A stretch of DNA of 64,000 nucleotides, taken from positions 707,001 through 771,000 of the forward strand of contig JASJOG010000104.1 of the NCBI GenBank assembly GCA_030142905.1, given 5' to 3'. The notes below the pieces were generated by a model that saw nothing but the letters and a program-made list of their open reading frames with translations, had not been told where the DNA came from and did not search any database. The position numbers and the translations under genes were made by a program. This document shows, piece by piece, positions 1 to 9,729 of this stretch (the first letter of the stretch is position 1; each line of letters starts with the position of its first letter). Source of the stretch: Heliopora coerulea. Lineage: Eukaryota; Cnidaria; Anthozoa; Scleralcyonacea; Helioporidae.

Positions 1-79
1 TGTATCCACAAGAGGCAAATCAATAATAGTAGTTGAAAATAAAATAAATAGTGATGAAGTATATTTTTTTAGAAATGTG

Positions 80-310
80 AGAGCTTGAAGATATCTTGAG
101 ATGATAGATGAGCGATCGTCAAGCTCTATCCTTGGAAAAACGATTTCTAAGTCCCAGACGGGGATCGAACCCGCCAACCTTCTGATGACCGGTGAAACGC
201 TCAAACCATTGAGTTACTAAAACTCAGATGCTGAGCTAAGGTGCAAGTTCGACATATGTGCGACCTGAGCGGAAGCCACTATATTTTAATAATGATATTG
301 ATGAAATTTA
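80..310 (-). repeat. tRNA-derived SINE (family A), copy 1
   Basis: Read on the minus strand, this has a tRNA-like head with an A-box-like segment (about 203-221) and a B box GGTTCGATCC (about 162-172). The head is followed by a short palindrome around AGAAATCG and a tail that ends in a direct repeat of the region around 60-120. The same head and tail recur at 1160, 9603, 10800, 27735 and 29850, so this is an interspersed family, not a tRNA gene. The anticodon arm is poorly conserved. Confidence 0.75.
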
Positions 311-317
311 TAGTTTT

Positions 318-410
318 GAAGTGTGGGAGCTTGGAGGTATCTTGCGATGATAGATGAACGATCGTCAAGCTCTATCCTCAGAAAAACGATTTCTGAGTCC
401 CAGACAAGGC
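318..410 (-). repeat. SINE family A, tail-only partial copy
   Basis: About 90 bases repeat the tail of the preceding SINE (the section with GATCGTCAAGCTCTATCC and AAAAACGATTTCTGAG) in the same orientation and without the tRNA head. The two units sit head to tail, which suggests a SINE dimer or tandem insertion. From about 411 to 750 I see only AT-rich unique sequence. Confidence 0.6.
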
Positions 411-752
411 TGCGACCAGTTAAAATTTTCCTTTGACTGGTTAGCTGGTCAAAGAAAAACCAGTTAACCAGTTAAAACAGTCAAAATGAAGAAAGAATAA
501 AAAACAATTATCGAACACAGAACGTCAAATATTTCAGTGAAATTTAAAAGAAACTTAAACTAAAAGTGTACAAGAAAAAATGGTGGAAGCGCGGCCACAA
601 TGAAACATAGTAAATAAATCTAAACGCTCTCTGACCTGATGTAAAATTTTATTATGAGCTTTTGGTTACCAGTCTGTAACCTTCAACAGAAGGATGACAA
701 ATAAGGACAAATATATATATATGATGTTACATGAAAACTAAAATTAGATATA

Positions 753-890
753 CGGTTTTCAAATACGTTGATACCATGGTGATTGGTAGTTTAAGATAAA
801 GTAAGAGAAAATGAAAATGAAATATACGTATTTTCTCTTACTTTATCTTAAACTACCAATCACCATGGTATCAACGTATCTGAAAACCGT
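753..890. repeat. Long hairpin (inverted repeat)
   Basis: The left arm 753-810 and the right arm 829-890 are near-perfect reverse complements of about 58 bases, separated by a short AT-rich loop. There is no coding content. It belongs to the set of foldback hairpins that recurs through the window. Confidence 0.85.
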
Positions 891-924
891 GTTTAAATTT
901 GTCACCACGACAAAATCGCTGTTT

Positions 925-1560
925 TAAAATTAGATATAATGGATTCGTGGGTGTCTTTGAGTTGTTATCGGCTTGTGTTGTTTTTGCTTTTGTCGATGTA
1001 TCCGTTGTCAAAATTTATCCTATGATCGAAACGCCATGCGTAGTTAGCAATGTTAGATCCTTTTTTGTTGGGTCTTACGTTTCTCATATGTTCTTTCTTC
1101 CTCGTTTCAAAGGATCTGCCCGTTTCACCAATATCGCTCCAATCACAATCCTTGCAATCAATTGCACCTTAGCTCACCATCTGAGTCTTGGTAGCTCAAT
1201 GGTTAGAGCGTCTCACCGGTCATCAGAAAGTTGTGGGTTCGATCCCCGTCTGGGGCTCAGAAATCGTTTTTCTGAGTAGGGAGCTTGATGATCGTTCGTC
1301 TATTTCAACATATATCCAAGCTCACATTTCTAAAATCTATAATTGTATAACGTTTGTTTGTTTGTCATGTGTTGGTCTGTCTTTAGGTGAAGGAAATACT
1401 TGCTGTAAAGTCCCTTGTTGACTTGTTGGTCACTTTGATGTCAAACTTTCGTAAAGATCTATTGAGTGGTTCAGTTAGTCCTTTTATGTAAGGAAGTACG
1501 GCGCAGTCTTTTGGTTTGTTATCACGATCGACGGACACGAAAAACATGCGAACCAAGTCT
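925..1560 (-). mobile_element. Penelope-like element fragment (linker + GIY-YIG), split by a SINE
   Basis: Minus-strand translation of about 1380-1560 gives the RT-to-endonuclease linker (LPYIKGLTEPL, RKFDIKVTNKSTRDF). Translation of 930-1160 gives the start of a GIY-YIG region (GETGRSFETRKKEHMRNV, NYAWRFDH). The two halves are collinear with the plus-strand fragment at 4500-5040 but are interrupted by SINE family A at 1160-1346. The copy is degenerate and not a functional gene. PLEs are RT/GIY-YIG retroelements; the family call is secure from the linker and endonuclease motifs. Confidence 0.75.
1160..1346 (+). repeat. SINE family A copy inserted in a PLE
   Basis: The tRNA-like head has A-box-like TAGCTCAATGGTTAGAGCG and B box GGTTCGATCC, then AGAAATCGTTTTTCTGAG and a tail with GATCGTTCGTC. 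It starts inside the 5' part seen in longer copies and is flanked by related CAATTG / ATAATTGTA sequence, consistent with a short target-site duplication. Removing it would make the flanking PLE collinear with the copy at 4500-5040. Confidence 0.75.
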
Positions 1561-1668
1561 TCCGGACTGTGCATTTCTTTTTCCGGTTTTTGAATCCAGC
1601 CGCGTTCATTTCCGACACCATCAGAAGAATACAAAAACCGGAAAAAGAAATGCATAGTCCGGAAGACT
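1559..1668. repeat. Inverted repeat in PLE remnant
   Basis: About 33 bases from 1559 (CTTCCGGACTGTGCATTTC) recur as the reverse complement ending at 1668, with a spacer of about 40 bases. It lies at the junction between the two minus-strand PLE pieces. Confidence 0.7.
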
Positions 1669-1784
1669 TAAAACCATGACCAGCCGATAACTTCAAAAAG
1701 TATAAAATATAACATATTCCGAGGAATAAAGTCATCTTGAGAACTTAAGATATGAGTCAATACAAAATGAAACTATTGTTGAAA

Positions 1785-1825
1785 CTGTGATATTTCGACT
1801 TTATTTCAAAGTCATCTTCAGACAG
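1785..1825 (-). ncRNA. Hammerhead-ribozyme-like motif downstream of PLE
   Basis: On the minus strand: CUGU (stem I, 5' side), CUGAAGA core, one extra U, stem II GACUUU/AAAGUC with loop GAAAU, GAA, self-complementary AUAU in the stem III position, C17, then ACAG, which pairs with CUGU. It lies about 210 bases past the stop of the GIY-YIG frame of the minus-strand PLE, where PLE terminal repeats sit. Hammerhead motifs are known from PLEs. The extra U before stem II and the loop-less stem III mean that activity, perhaps only as a dimer, is an inference. Confidence 0.6.
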
Positions 1826-2037
1826 AATGATATTACAATAACATGCCAGAGTCTATATACAGGAGGTGTGATGACATCATCGAGACGGAATTAGGAAACA
1901 CTACCGGTAATCCCTATTTACATGTTGAGATGTTGAGACGCTATGATGCTAATTAGAAATTCTCACCACCATGAATAAAACGGTTGAGCGTGAACAATAG
2001 AAGCATCGGGCTAACAGATAACAAGTGTGCATAATAT

Positions 2038-2586
2038 CTAAATAAAAAGGTTGAGTTCTTTGCTAGCTTTGAGCCCAGAATTAAGCTCAGGTTTATTAAA
2101 CTTAATGTGGAGTGCTTCAATTATTAGACGTTTATTGGTGTTAGTAGACTTACTCGTATAAAGAATTTTATAGTTATTAAAGATTAAATTTTTAATGGAG
2201 GTAGATATGTTAGAAGATGAGGGAAGGTCATTTAGTCGGTCGTACTGATCGTATAAGTCATTAATGAAGTGAGCGTGTTCACATTCGAGAAAGTGTTGGG
2301 CAACTGCACTGGTGTTATGTTGAGTAGAATGTTTGGAAAGACGTTTGTGAAGACAACGGTCGGTTTTACCTATATATGTTTTGTTGCAGCCAGGACAAGT
2401 AATTTGGTAGACGACATTATTGCGAGACATTTCCGGGATCTTATCTTTGTTAGAAATAAAATAGGAGACTTTTTTCGTGTCATAAATAACGATAAATTTA
2501 ACGGGTTGATTGAAATGACGCCGAATTTTCGAAATGCATGATTTAACTAGATTTTCACTTTGTTTACCAAGGAAAGGAATACGCAT
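2038..2586 (-). pseudogene. PLE GIY-YIG endonuclease domain (C-terminal part of the polyprotein)
   Basis: The open frame of 182 codons contains a GIY-YIG-type core (YQITCPGCNKTYIGKTDR, then LHKRLSKH and HFLECEH). The Cys pairs and the TYIGKT variant of the GIY/YIG motif fit PLE endonucleases, which nick target DNA for retrotransposition. Upstream sequence to 2796 continues the same protein with at least one stop, so this is the surviving open part of a longer broken frame. Confidence 0.8.
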
Positions 2587-2796
2587 CCAAATTTTGGGTA
2601 AATTGTCATCATCGCAACACCTATTCGTTTTAATTGTAGAAGCGTTGTATTTGCGTTTTAGTTAATTAATTAGAAAATATTTTACGCTGTTGGGATAACC
2701 ATTCCACGACATACAAGATTTTAGAAAATTGATTTGGTTGTTAAAAAGCTTTCTTGAGCTACAAATTTTAAAAGCGCGGTTAAAAAGAGACTTTAT

Positions 2797-3992
2797 CAGG
2801 GACCGCGGAGCCCGGGGAGCTAGGGGGCTGTAGCCCCCCCAATATTTTCCTGACCAGAAGTTTGATCGGCTGCATTTATGGCTAATTTAAAGTCAATAAG
2901 CTTTTGTCTGACTCTCACTTGCTGCGTAATAATGCTTTATTATTTGGATCCAGACCGTAGCAACGGTAAATTTCCAATAGCCTCTGATGTTCAAACTTAT
3001 ATTGACAAAAATGCAAGCAGGTCCTACAGTTTATTGCCAAGTTTCACTCTTCTCAGATGTCCAGTAACTGAGAAGTATTTGAAACGAAGATTAAGTAATT
3101 CGTTTCATCTTCTTCAACAAAGTGTTGTACTTCCGGATGAATACTTAGCATAAATCTTCTTCATAGCACTTCTAATAGACATTTTCAACCAACTTTGAGA
3201 TAATATATAATTTATCAGTTTTTTTAAGACAAAAAATGTGAAAAAAAAATTTTCACTCATGAACTGTCCTTGATGCTGATATCCGACCGCTAACCTTTGA
3301 GAATGATCCAATTTTAAGACAGAAAGGCTGGCTATCTAATAAAAAATCTTTCTTTAAAGCAAAACGAGTGAAAAGTTTCATTGGAAAACGACTTGAAATA
3401 TCTCAAGATCGCAATTAATACAGGATCTTGCTATGAACATCCATTGATAAGCAGTAGAATTGTCAGAATGGATCTCTTACCATTTATTAAATCGTTAAAG
3501 GTTATTCTCACCAAACGTTTTGTTTTAATAAAACAGAATAGAAATTTTAAACGTAAATATGACAAGCAGTTTAAATGTAAAATAATTTCCAGTTTGGGTT
3601 GTTAATATTTGTGGCCAAATATTGTGTTTTCTTTATTGCATTACCTCTTCCAGTTATAGTAAGAACGATTTGTCTTTTTGACAACTTTGAAAAATTATCA
3701 ATGTTACTTGGATTCTCGAGCGATGTATTGGAAGGGTGGGCGAGGGTTTGTTGCGTAAACGTATTTCTAGTACGATATGTAATTGCAGAGAAAACATTCG
3801 TATTTTACTTGTCATCGATCGTTATAGTTTCATTCATTGATAAAGAGCGAAAATATAATACACGTCACAGTTTTGTCTCAAAAAATATAAGACTGGATTT
3901 GGCACATAACCATTTCAAGATTCAAATATGTGGGTGGAAGAATACACCCATGACGTCAGCCCCCCCAAAATAAAAATGCTCCGCGGTCCCTG
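2797..3992. mobile_element. DNA transposon (hAT-like termini) inserted in the PLE
   Basis: Terminal inverted repeats CAGGGACCGCGGAGC (2797-2811) and GCTCCGCGGTCCCTG (3978-3992) are perfect, flanked by the direct repeat TTTAT (2792-2796 and 3993-3997). PLE coding sequence resumes exactly on both sides. CAGGG termini resemble hAT elements; a 5-bp duplication is shorter than the usual 8 bp but occurs in some hAT lineages. Small open frames inside (2878-3153, 3599-3973) show no domain I recognise, so it is probably non-autonomous. Confidence 0.75.
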
Positions 3993-4489
3993 TTTATCCA
4001 TGCAGTTTTGCGTGAAAAAGGTTCAAAACTTGTAAAGTGCGTATACTGACCAGTGTGAGTATCTTTACGATAAACGTCAGTACCATCAGCCGAAATTTTA
4101 ATGTCTAAAAAATGGATATTACCATCAGGAAAAGTATCAACTGTAAATTTTAAGTTTTTCTCAAATTTGTTAAATTTCGTTAACACCGATGAGATGTTGG
4201 AAGGTTTAATCAAAAGGAGAGTATCGTCAACATATCGTTTGTAAAATTTTATGATACCGCTATTAATGAGATCTTAAACTATAATCCGTTCAAACTCAGT
4301 TAGTATGATGTTAGCCAAGACAGGTCCTAGTGACGATTCCATAGATACACCGTCAATTTGTTCATATAACTGGTTGTTAAAAGAAAAGGTAGTTTTACTG
4401 CAGCAATCCAAAGTGCAATCCAAAAGCAATTCAAAGTGCGTTTCGTTAAAGTGGTACTTAATAAATTTTCATTATAAATTCGGTCTAAG

Positions 4490-5040
4490 ATGATAATAAA
4501 CATGTTTTTCGCGTCCGTCGATCGTGATAACAAACCGAAAGACTACGCCGTACTTCCTTACATAAAAGGACTAACTGAGCCACTCACCAGATCTTTACGA
4601 AAGTTTGACATCAACGTGACCAACAAACCAACAAGGGACTTTACAACAAGTATTTCCTTCACCTATAGACAGACCAACACGACAAACAAACAAACGTTAT
4701 ATACGAAATTGATTGAAAAGATTGTGATTGGAGCTACATTGGTGAAACGGGCAGATCCTTTGAAACGAGGAAGAAAGAACATATGAGAAATGTAAGACTG
4801 AACAAAAAAGGATCTAACATTGCTAACTACGCATGGCGTTTCGATCATAAGATAAATTTTGACAACGGATACATCATTGACAAAGGGAACTACCACTTAC
4901 GTAACGTCTTGGAATCTTGGCCCCCGGCAAAACCAACACACGCCGATAACAACTCAAAATTGTTGCCAGAACAATATACCATCTTACTTAAAAGTAACGA
5001 TGCCCCTATTCACGCACTTCCACTCATCCATCATATCTAA
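4490..5040 (+). mobile_element. PLE fragment, plus strand (linker + GIY-YIG)
   Basis: Translation from 4502 gives the PLE linker (FFASVDRDNKPKDYAVLPYI, LTEPLTRSLRKFDI). After a frame change near 4715 it gives GIY-YIG-like text: DWSYIGETGRSFETRKKEH, then NIANYAWRFDHKINFDNGY. It abuts the minus-strand PLE at about 4497 in the opposite orientation. At least one frameshift is needed, so it is a broken copy. Confidence 0.75.
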
Positions 5041-5112
5041 TTTTAGTTTTCAAGTAACATAGCCCACGGGCGTGAAATTCCGAATAACGACAAATATTCT
5101 TCAGTAACCTCA

Positions 5113-5114
<2 letters not shown>

Positions 5115-5151
<37 letters not shown>
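5115..5151. repeat. (TA)n microsatellite
   Basis: An uninterrupted TA dinucleotide tract of about 37 bases at the end of the plus-strand PLE fragment. Confidence 0.95.
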
Positions 5152-5153
<2 letters not shown>

Positions 5154-5345
5154 CTAACCTTGTTGTTTGTCCTTATTTGTCATCCATCCGTTGAAGGTTA
5201 TAGACTGGTAACCGAAAGCTCATAATAAAATTTAACATTAGGCCAGAGAGCGCTTAGATTTATTTACTATAAAAGTGAACAATCAATGCAAAACTTATTA
5301 ACAAACTCTACATCACATCTTGTGTAAGGTAACCCATCTACTAAC

Positions 5346-5655
5346 CAAGGTGCAGATCCTTCTCCACGACATCCACCACCTGAAAAATTGTTGACAGTGC
5401 TTGGATGAGGTCCGATACGGCCAAGTTGACTAGTAAATAATTCGTAATATCATGCATTCTTCGGTTCGCTTTCACAATCCAACAAACCAAGCAGTTTCCA
5501 ACTATGGCAAACGTGAGGATGAGAGTGTAGACAGAAAGAAAAGCTGGAACGGCAGACAATCTGTTGTAGATATCGCTTGTCTTGTTACTGGCTGAAGAAA
5601 TGTTCGAATGGTTTGAGGTGTTGTGTTCGTCTGTTATGTCAACCAAAGCTGCCAT
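5346..5655 (-). pseudogene. Orphan duplicate of GPCR exon 1
   Basis: The 310-base open exon starts with ATG at 5655 and ends in CTT G at a GTTAGT donor. It is almost identical to exon 1 of the intact GPCR (14866-15175), including the N-glycosylation-like NTSNHSN / NISS sites, TM1 ([15 protein letters not shown]) and TM2 ([16 protein letters not shown]). Flanks also match: about 70 bases of intron side and about 150 bases of 5' side (5656-5810 against 15176-15330). No exon 2 or 3 is seen between 5340 and 1, where PLE and SINE sequence lies. It is either a truncated segmental duplicate or the start of a paralogue whose other exons lie beyond base 1. Confidence 0.7.
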
Positions 5656-5810
5656 ATTCCGGTCTCAATTTTAGGAAGAACGTTTGACGAATACTTGTTT
5701 TACGTAAGTAGTTCGCTCTGCGCTCTCGCAACAATACTTCACCAACACCGTATGAGGGAAATATTGCTGATGTCGTCACATTGAATATTTTCACTTCAAT
5801 TTACATGTGA

Positions 5811-6588
5811 ATAATGAATGAATTTGTAGATAAACCAATAAGGACAAAGAGACAAAATTACGAAGTGACATTTACGGTAAAAAAGCCTATTATATATGCA
5901 CAGCTAAAATAAAGACAGTGGTATCGAAGAGATGTTTTCATTTAGAGAGGGCTTGCATTTAGAATTTGATAAACTTTCCCGAATTACCAGTTCAAGGTTA
6001 GAACCGGAGCGGGCTGAAGAAATGATGAAGTCGTCAGGAGAGATTGCGTGTTGAATGTGATGAGTATGAGCGAGAATGCTTGAGAGTGAATGTCCGCTTA
6101 GCTTTTTGCCATCTCAGAGCGTATGGGCACAGAATAAAGAATTAACCAGAAGTCTCACTCACGCGGAAACTTGTCCCATTTTTTTAACTGCGCATGTCCG
6201 CATCCGCCATGTTCTTGGAGGGTATACTCGGCGCATTTCAACTAGAAACAATATCAGACCTGCCAACTCTCACGGATTTCCGGTGTGACTCACGGACTCA
6301 GGCATCATCTCACGGTCTCACGGAAAGATCTTCAAATCTCACGAATTCAGGGTTTTGAAATTTTAACAACCTCTAAACTTTAAAAGTAGACTGAAATCAT
6401 TAGATGATTTATCAAAAACATTGACTTAAAACGCTTAAAAAATAAAAACGCATCAGCTGGTGAGCTGTAGCAACCAAAGGAAACAGAACAAAAAAACTGG
6501 TTATTGCTATAGTTTTACTATTCGCTTATAGTAATTTACGAACAGAAGAAAACTGTTTACAGTAACATATGCAATTGAAGTATAAAAT
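5811..6588. other. Intergenic, no gene seen
   Basis: AT-rich sequence without a convincing exon. The open frame 6076-6288 has no domain or splice support. Confidence 0.5.
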
Positions 6589-6730
6589 ATAGATTTACAA
6601 AGGTGAGAAAAAACTATATATATGGATATAATTACGTATAATTATATGGATATAATTATAGATCTATATATATATAGATCCATATATATAGATCCATATA
6701 TATAGTTTTTTCTCACCTTTGTAAATCTAT
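6589..6730. repeat. Hairpin with AT-rich centre
   Basis: Arms starting at 6589 (TAGATTTACAAAGGTGAG) and ending at 6730 are reverse complements of about 37 bases, with a central TATA/GATC-rich palindromic stretch. A hammerhead-like motif follows immediately on the plus strand. Confidence 0.8.
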
Positions 6731-6768
6731 ACTCTGAAGATGTTGCACGCCGCAACGAAACGTCAGTA
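6730..6768 (+). ncRNA. Hammerhead-ribozyme-like motif
   Basis: UACU (stem I), CUGAAGA core, extra U, stem II GUUGC/GCAAC with loop ACGCC, GAA, self-complementary ACGU at stem III, C17, AGUA (pairs with UACU). The downstream 100 bases (TTTTCGACTTGC, GAGCTGGGCTCTGATC) recur beside the hairpins at 10334 and 59393, so the motif belongs to a repeat family. Self-cleavage is untested. Confidence 0.6.
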
Positions 6769-7228
6769 AACATGTTTTAAAACTTTTCGACTTGCTTCTT
6801 ACTATGGCGATACGTTTAAGAATTCTGAGCTGGGCTCTGATCTTTATATTGCGAAACAACGTTTTATTTCTATCCAAATGTTCAGTGCATTAAACGCCCA
6901 CCTCAGAGGACGAATTTAAAATTTCCAAATGCTGTAATCGCTGATGGTTCACTAACAGATGAAGATATAATTAAGTTAAGTTTAGGGGAAACTCCAGTCA
7001 TGAGACCCACAGCGACATGACAGGTTTCAATGACAGTCGGTACCAAGCTAAGAGGCACAACAAAAACAGCTGACATGGTTTGTCGTTTCTCTATTGATTA
7101 ACTGTTTAAAAAAAATCAGTTTATGTTGTTTGTAAATAAATGTTAAAATAAACAAATCTTGATAAGAAAGGTAGCGCATTTGTTTTAAAAAGAGAGGTTT
7201 GAGTACTGCCGAAATGTGAGAGTAGTTA

Positions 7229-7262
7229 TCTAACGTTTCGAGCGAAGGCCCTTCGTCAGAGA
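7229..7262 (-). ncRNA. Hammerhead-like motif, left arm of hairpin
   Basis: Minus strand: UCU, CUGACGA core (position 7 is variable in hammerheads), extra A, stem II GGGC/GCUC with loop CUUC, GAA, ACGU, U17, AGA pairing with UCU. Confidence 0.5.
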
Positions 7263-7298
7263 GAAAAAAACATTCTATTTTTTTTATCATGTTTTTTC

Positions 7299-7332
7299 TC
7301 TCTGACGAAGAGCCTTCGTTCGAAACGTTAGA
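7299..7332 (+). ncRNA. Hammerhead-like motif, right arm of hairpin
   Basis: Same design as the left arm, with stem II GAGC/GUUC. Relative to the left-arm copy, two stem II bases differ (the second base of the 5' strand, GGGC to GAGC, and the second base of the 3' strand, GCUC to GUUC), yet all four pairs remain possible with G-U wobbles. That weakly supports a conserved helix. Confidence 0.5.
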
Positions 7333-7636
7333 TAACTACTCTCATATTTCGGCAGTACTCAAACCTCTCTGATTATTTCACTTCGATTTCCACACTGCCT
7401 ACGCAGCACTCCATTTTTATTTCATGGTTTTGTGTTTTAAAAAGACTCGCTTATGGAGCTTGGGTTCCATTGCATTTCACTTGAAAGAAGCAGCATACCG
7501 CTGCTAATCATAGCAAACATGTATGATATTTCCTTCATTATCAAGCTCACCAATATTCATCATGTTGATTGTGTATATTATTTGTCATCCAATATATTTA
7601 TTCCAGTAAATGGTTTGAACTCGGGAGAGTCAATAC

Positions 7637-7743
7637 ATGTTAGTGATAGTGGATCGTCCAGGTTACTATAGTCTTGAGAAAGACTGTTTTCAACAGTCTT
7701 TCTCAAGACTATAGTAACCTGGACGATCTACCATCACTAACAT
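7637..7743. repeat. Hairpin
   Basis: Near-perfect palindrome of about 107 bases centred at 7690, with a minimal loop. Its arm (GTCTTGAGAAAGACTGTT) is shared with the hairpin near 12604 and the repeat at 59745, linking it to the same repeat family. Confidence 0.85.
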
Positions 7744-7982
7744 ATATACTTATTCCACTTGCACATTCTTCTCAGGGATTGAAATTACCAACTCGTCAAT
7801 TTTATATTTCCTGGCGGTCTACCTATACTGCACTAGATACTATCTACAGTTCGTTCAACAGCTGTTCACATTTTGTAAATGTTTTCTCAGGAAACAAACG
7901 CTAATTGAACTCAATACTTTCTGATAAATACAACCACGTAACCCCAACGGAAAAATTGCCGGAAGTTTATTCCTGATTTTTG

Positions 7983-9600
7983 TGGTTTTAGAGCAGGTAA
8001 TTGGAACCACACTGGTGTTACAGTTGTGTAGTTGTGATTGTCTAACGATTGGGAGTGAAACTGTTAATGATGGAACGCGCTTTTAGCCGCGGGCTATTGT
8101 GAGCGTGACATGGCTACACTAGTGGTATGCCATGTAGAGTTGAGCGAATGAGTATGAGTCTTTAGTTTCAGAGTAAATCGTGGAGTATACATTTGTGTTG
8201 TGAAGGTATATGAGTAATTAAACCGAGTGCGATACGGGATTTCAAAACCGACCACCCGGCCTTAGGGTTTTACCGACAGTTAGACGGCTACGCAGTTGGC
8301 CATGCAGTGTAGAGTTTAGTAAAGAAGTATGTATGAATACAGAGAGAAAGAGTAAAAGATGCGTAACATTGTCTCGTGCATAAATATCTTGGGACACAAC
8401 CCTGGACGTACGTTTCGGCCTTCTGTGGCCTCTTCAGCAGGGATTTGGGGTTGGCAGTCGATGTTATACAGTCGGAAGAGAAGCGATAATCAGTATAAAA
8501 TAAAATGAAATAAAATATAAGTAGAAAGAGATAAAATGTGTGCTTACCAGTCTTGTTGAGTGTCTTGGGAAGACCAATTCTGCCTGCCATCGTAATCTTA
8601 ATTGGAGTTTACCGCATGTTGAGTGAGGGTGGGCATCCGTGTTAGCGTTGGACAGAATGGGAGCGTGAACGAGTTGTGATGTGAAGTTTAGGCGAGTCGT
8701 GTTGTTCGTTCCCAGTAAATAAAAGGTGCGCGGATCAAATGTGTCCTTTGCGGATAACTGTGAAGTGTTGGATCATAAGAGGTAGTGTTGCGAGCTGGGT
8801 TAATGTGTTATTTGACCCCATGTTGAATATCAAAAAGTTTTTCGTCGTTACTAGTAAAAATGTTTCAGTTATAATCTCTTCTGTGTTATTGTCAGATCTA
8901 GCGTCTTCTTTTGACATATCTATGTAGGCCTCGATGCCTTAGTCATTTGGCATGTTGTGATATAGACTCATGGGGTTTATAGTGACGGGTATTATGTTAT
9001 GGTAGATTGATGTTAAGTTAGAGTAAGTGGAAGATTCTGTTGTTTAGTTTTTGTGTCATTTCTAATGTGTTATTGTCTTGATTAGCGTCTTGTTCTAACA
9101 TACCTATCGATGCTTTGATGCCTTCGTTATTCGATATGTTGGTATATAGACTCTCATCAGTCGTATATAAAGACGACTATTATGTTACCGGATAGATTGT
9201 TGTTACGTAAAAAGAGCTGTTTGCTCTTTCAATGTTCTTTTTATACACTATATACATGCTCAACTTTTTACTCGGTACCACATGTCCAACTGCGTAGCCA
9301 TCTAACACCTCGCATCAATCCGTAACATACGGTGGGTTTAGACTTCCCATTCCTACTAGCTGGTAATTCTATCATTTTTACCACACTTATATGGGCCCTA
9401 CATCGACTCTGAGACCAAGACTCATACATGTTCTATCGATTCTCATGGCATACCCTTATGTGTAGCCATCCCACGCGTGTTATAGCCCGAGGCTGTAGGC
9501 GCATTATATTATCACAATGCTAACTCTCACTCATTAAATTATCACATTTACATAACTATAACACCAGTGTGGTTCCAATTACCTACTCCAAAACTATAAA
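7983..9600. repeat. 1.6-kb composite bounded by long diverged inverted repeats
   Basis: The left arm 7983-8370 and the right arm 9230-9600 (read in reverse) match through many blocks: GGTAATTGGAACCACACTGG, ATGGCTACAC, ATGAGTATGAGTCTT / ATGTATGAGTCTTGG, GGCTACGCAGTTGG. The centre holds a hammerhead motif (8400-8442, minus) and a diverged tandem duplication of about 180 bases (8876-9024 and 9058-9206, sharing GTGTTATTGTC and TATAGACTC). No open frame of note. It could be two inverted retroelement ends or an old foldback transposon. Confidence 0.55.
8400..8442 (-). ncRNA. Best-formed minimal hammerhead ribozyme
   Basis: On the minus strand all hammerhead parts are in register with no extra base: CCCUG (stem I), CUGAAGA core, stem II GGCC/GGCC with loop ACAGAA, GAA, stem III AC/GU closing a GUAC loop, C17, CAGGG pairing with CCCUG. 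A type I topology with a 5-bp stem I follows. The cleavage site would be the C opposite 8405. It lies inside the 7983-9600 composite. Activity is inferred from structure only. Confidence 0.7.
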
Positions 9601-9602
9601 AA

Positions 9603-9725
9603 ATACTCAGAAAACGATTTCTGAGCCCCAGATCGGTTGTGGGTTCCATCCCCGTCTGGGGTTCAGAAATCGTTTTCTGAGTATAGAGCTTGAAGATCGT
9701 TCATCTATCTTTAAAGATATTCTTG
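9603..9725 (+). repeat. SINE family A, rearranged partial copy
   Basis: Contains TTGTGGGTTCCATCCCCGTC (degenerate B box), AGAAATCGTTTTCTGAG and the GATCGTTCATCTATC tail. An inverted duplicate of the AGAAATCG block precedes it, forming a hairpin of about 80 bases. Confidence 0.6.
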
Positions 9726-9729
9726 ACAC

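Larger units (their letters stand above)
1670..4497 (-). mobile_element. Penelope-like retroelement, degenerate, with nested transposon
   Basis: The minus strand carries, in order: RT segments from 4497 (DGVSMESSLGPVLANI), the RT catalytic motif YVDD at 4223-4234, RT/thumb text down to 3993 (NIHFLDIKISADGTDVYRKD, ending KTAWI), then, after an inserted DNA transposon (2797-3992), NRAFKICSSRKLF, SCMSWNGYP, and the GIY-YIG endonuclease (YQITCPGCNKTYIGKTDR) ending at a stop at 2038. About 370 bases of 3' region with a hammerhead-like motif follow. The RT frame has an in-frame stop just before the YVDD block and a frame break near 4440, and the 5' part is missing at 4497, where an opposite-strand PLE begins. 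It is a dead copy. Confidence 0.8.
7191..7370. repeat. Hairpin made of two inverted copies of a hammerhead-bearing unit
   Basis: Two arms of about 80 bases (7191-7275 and 7290-7370) are near-perfect reverse complements around an AT loop. Each arm carries a hammerhead-like core, so the structure is an inverted dimer. Confidence 0.85.
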
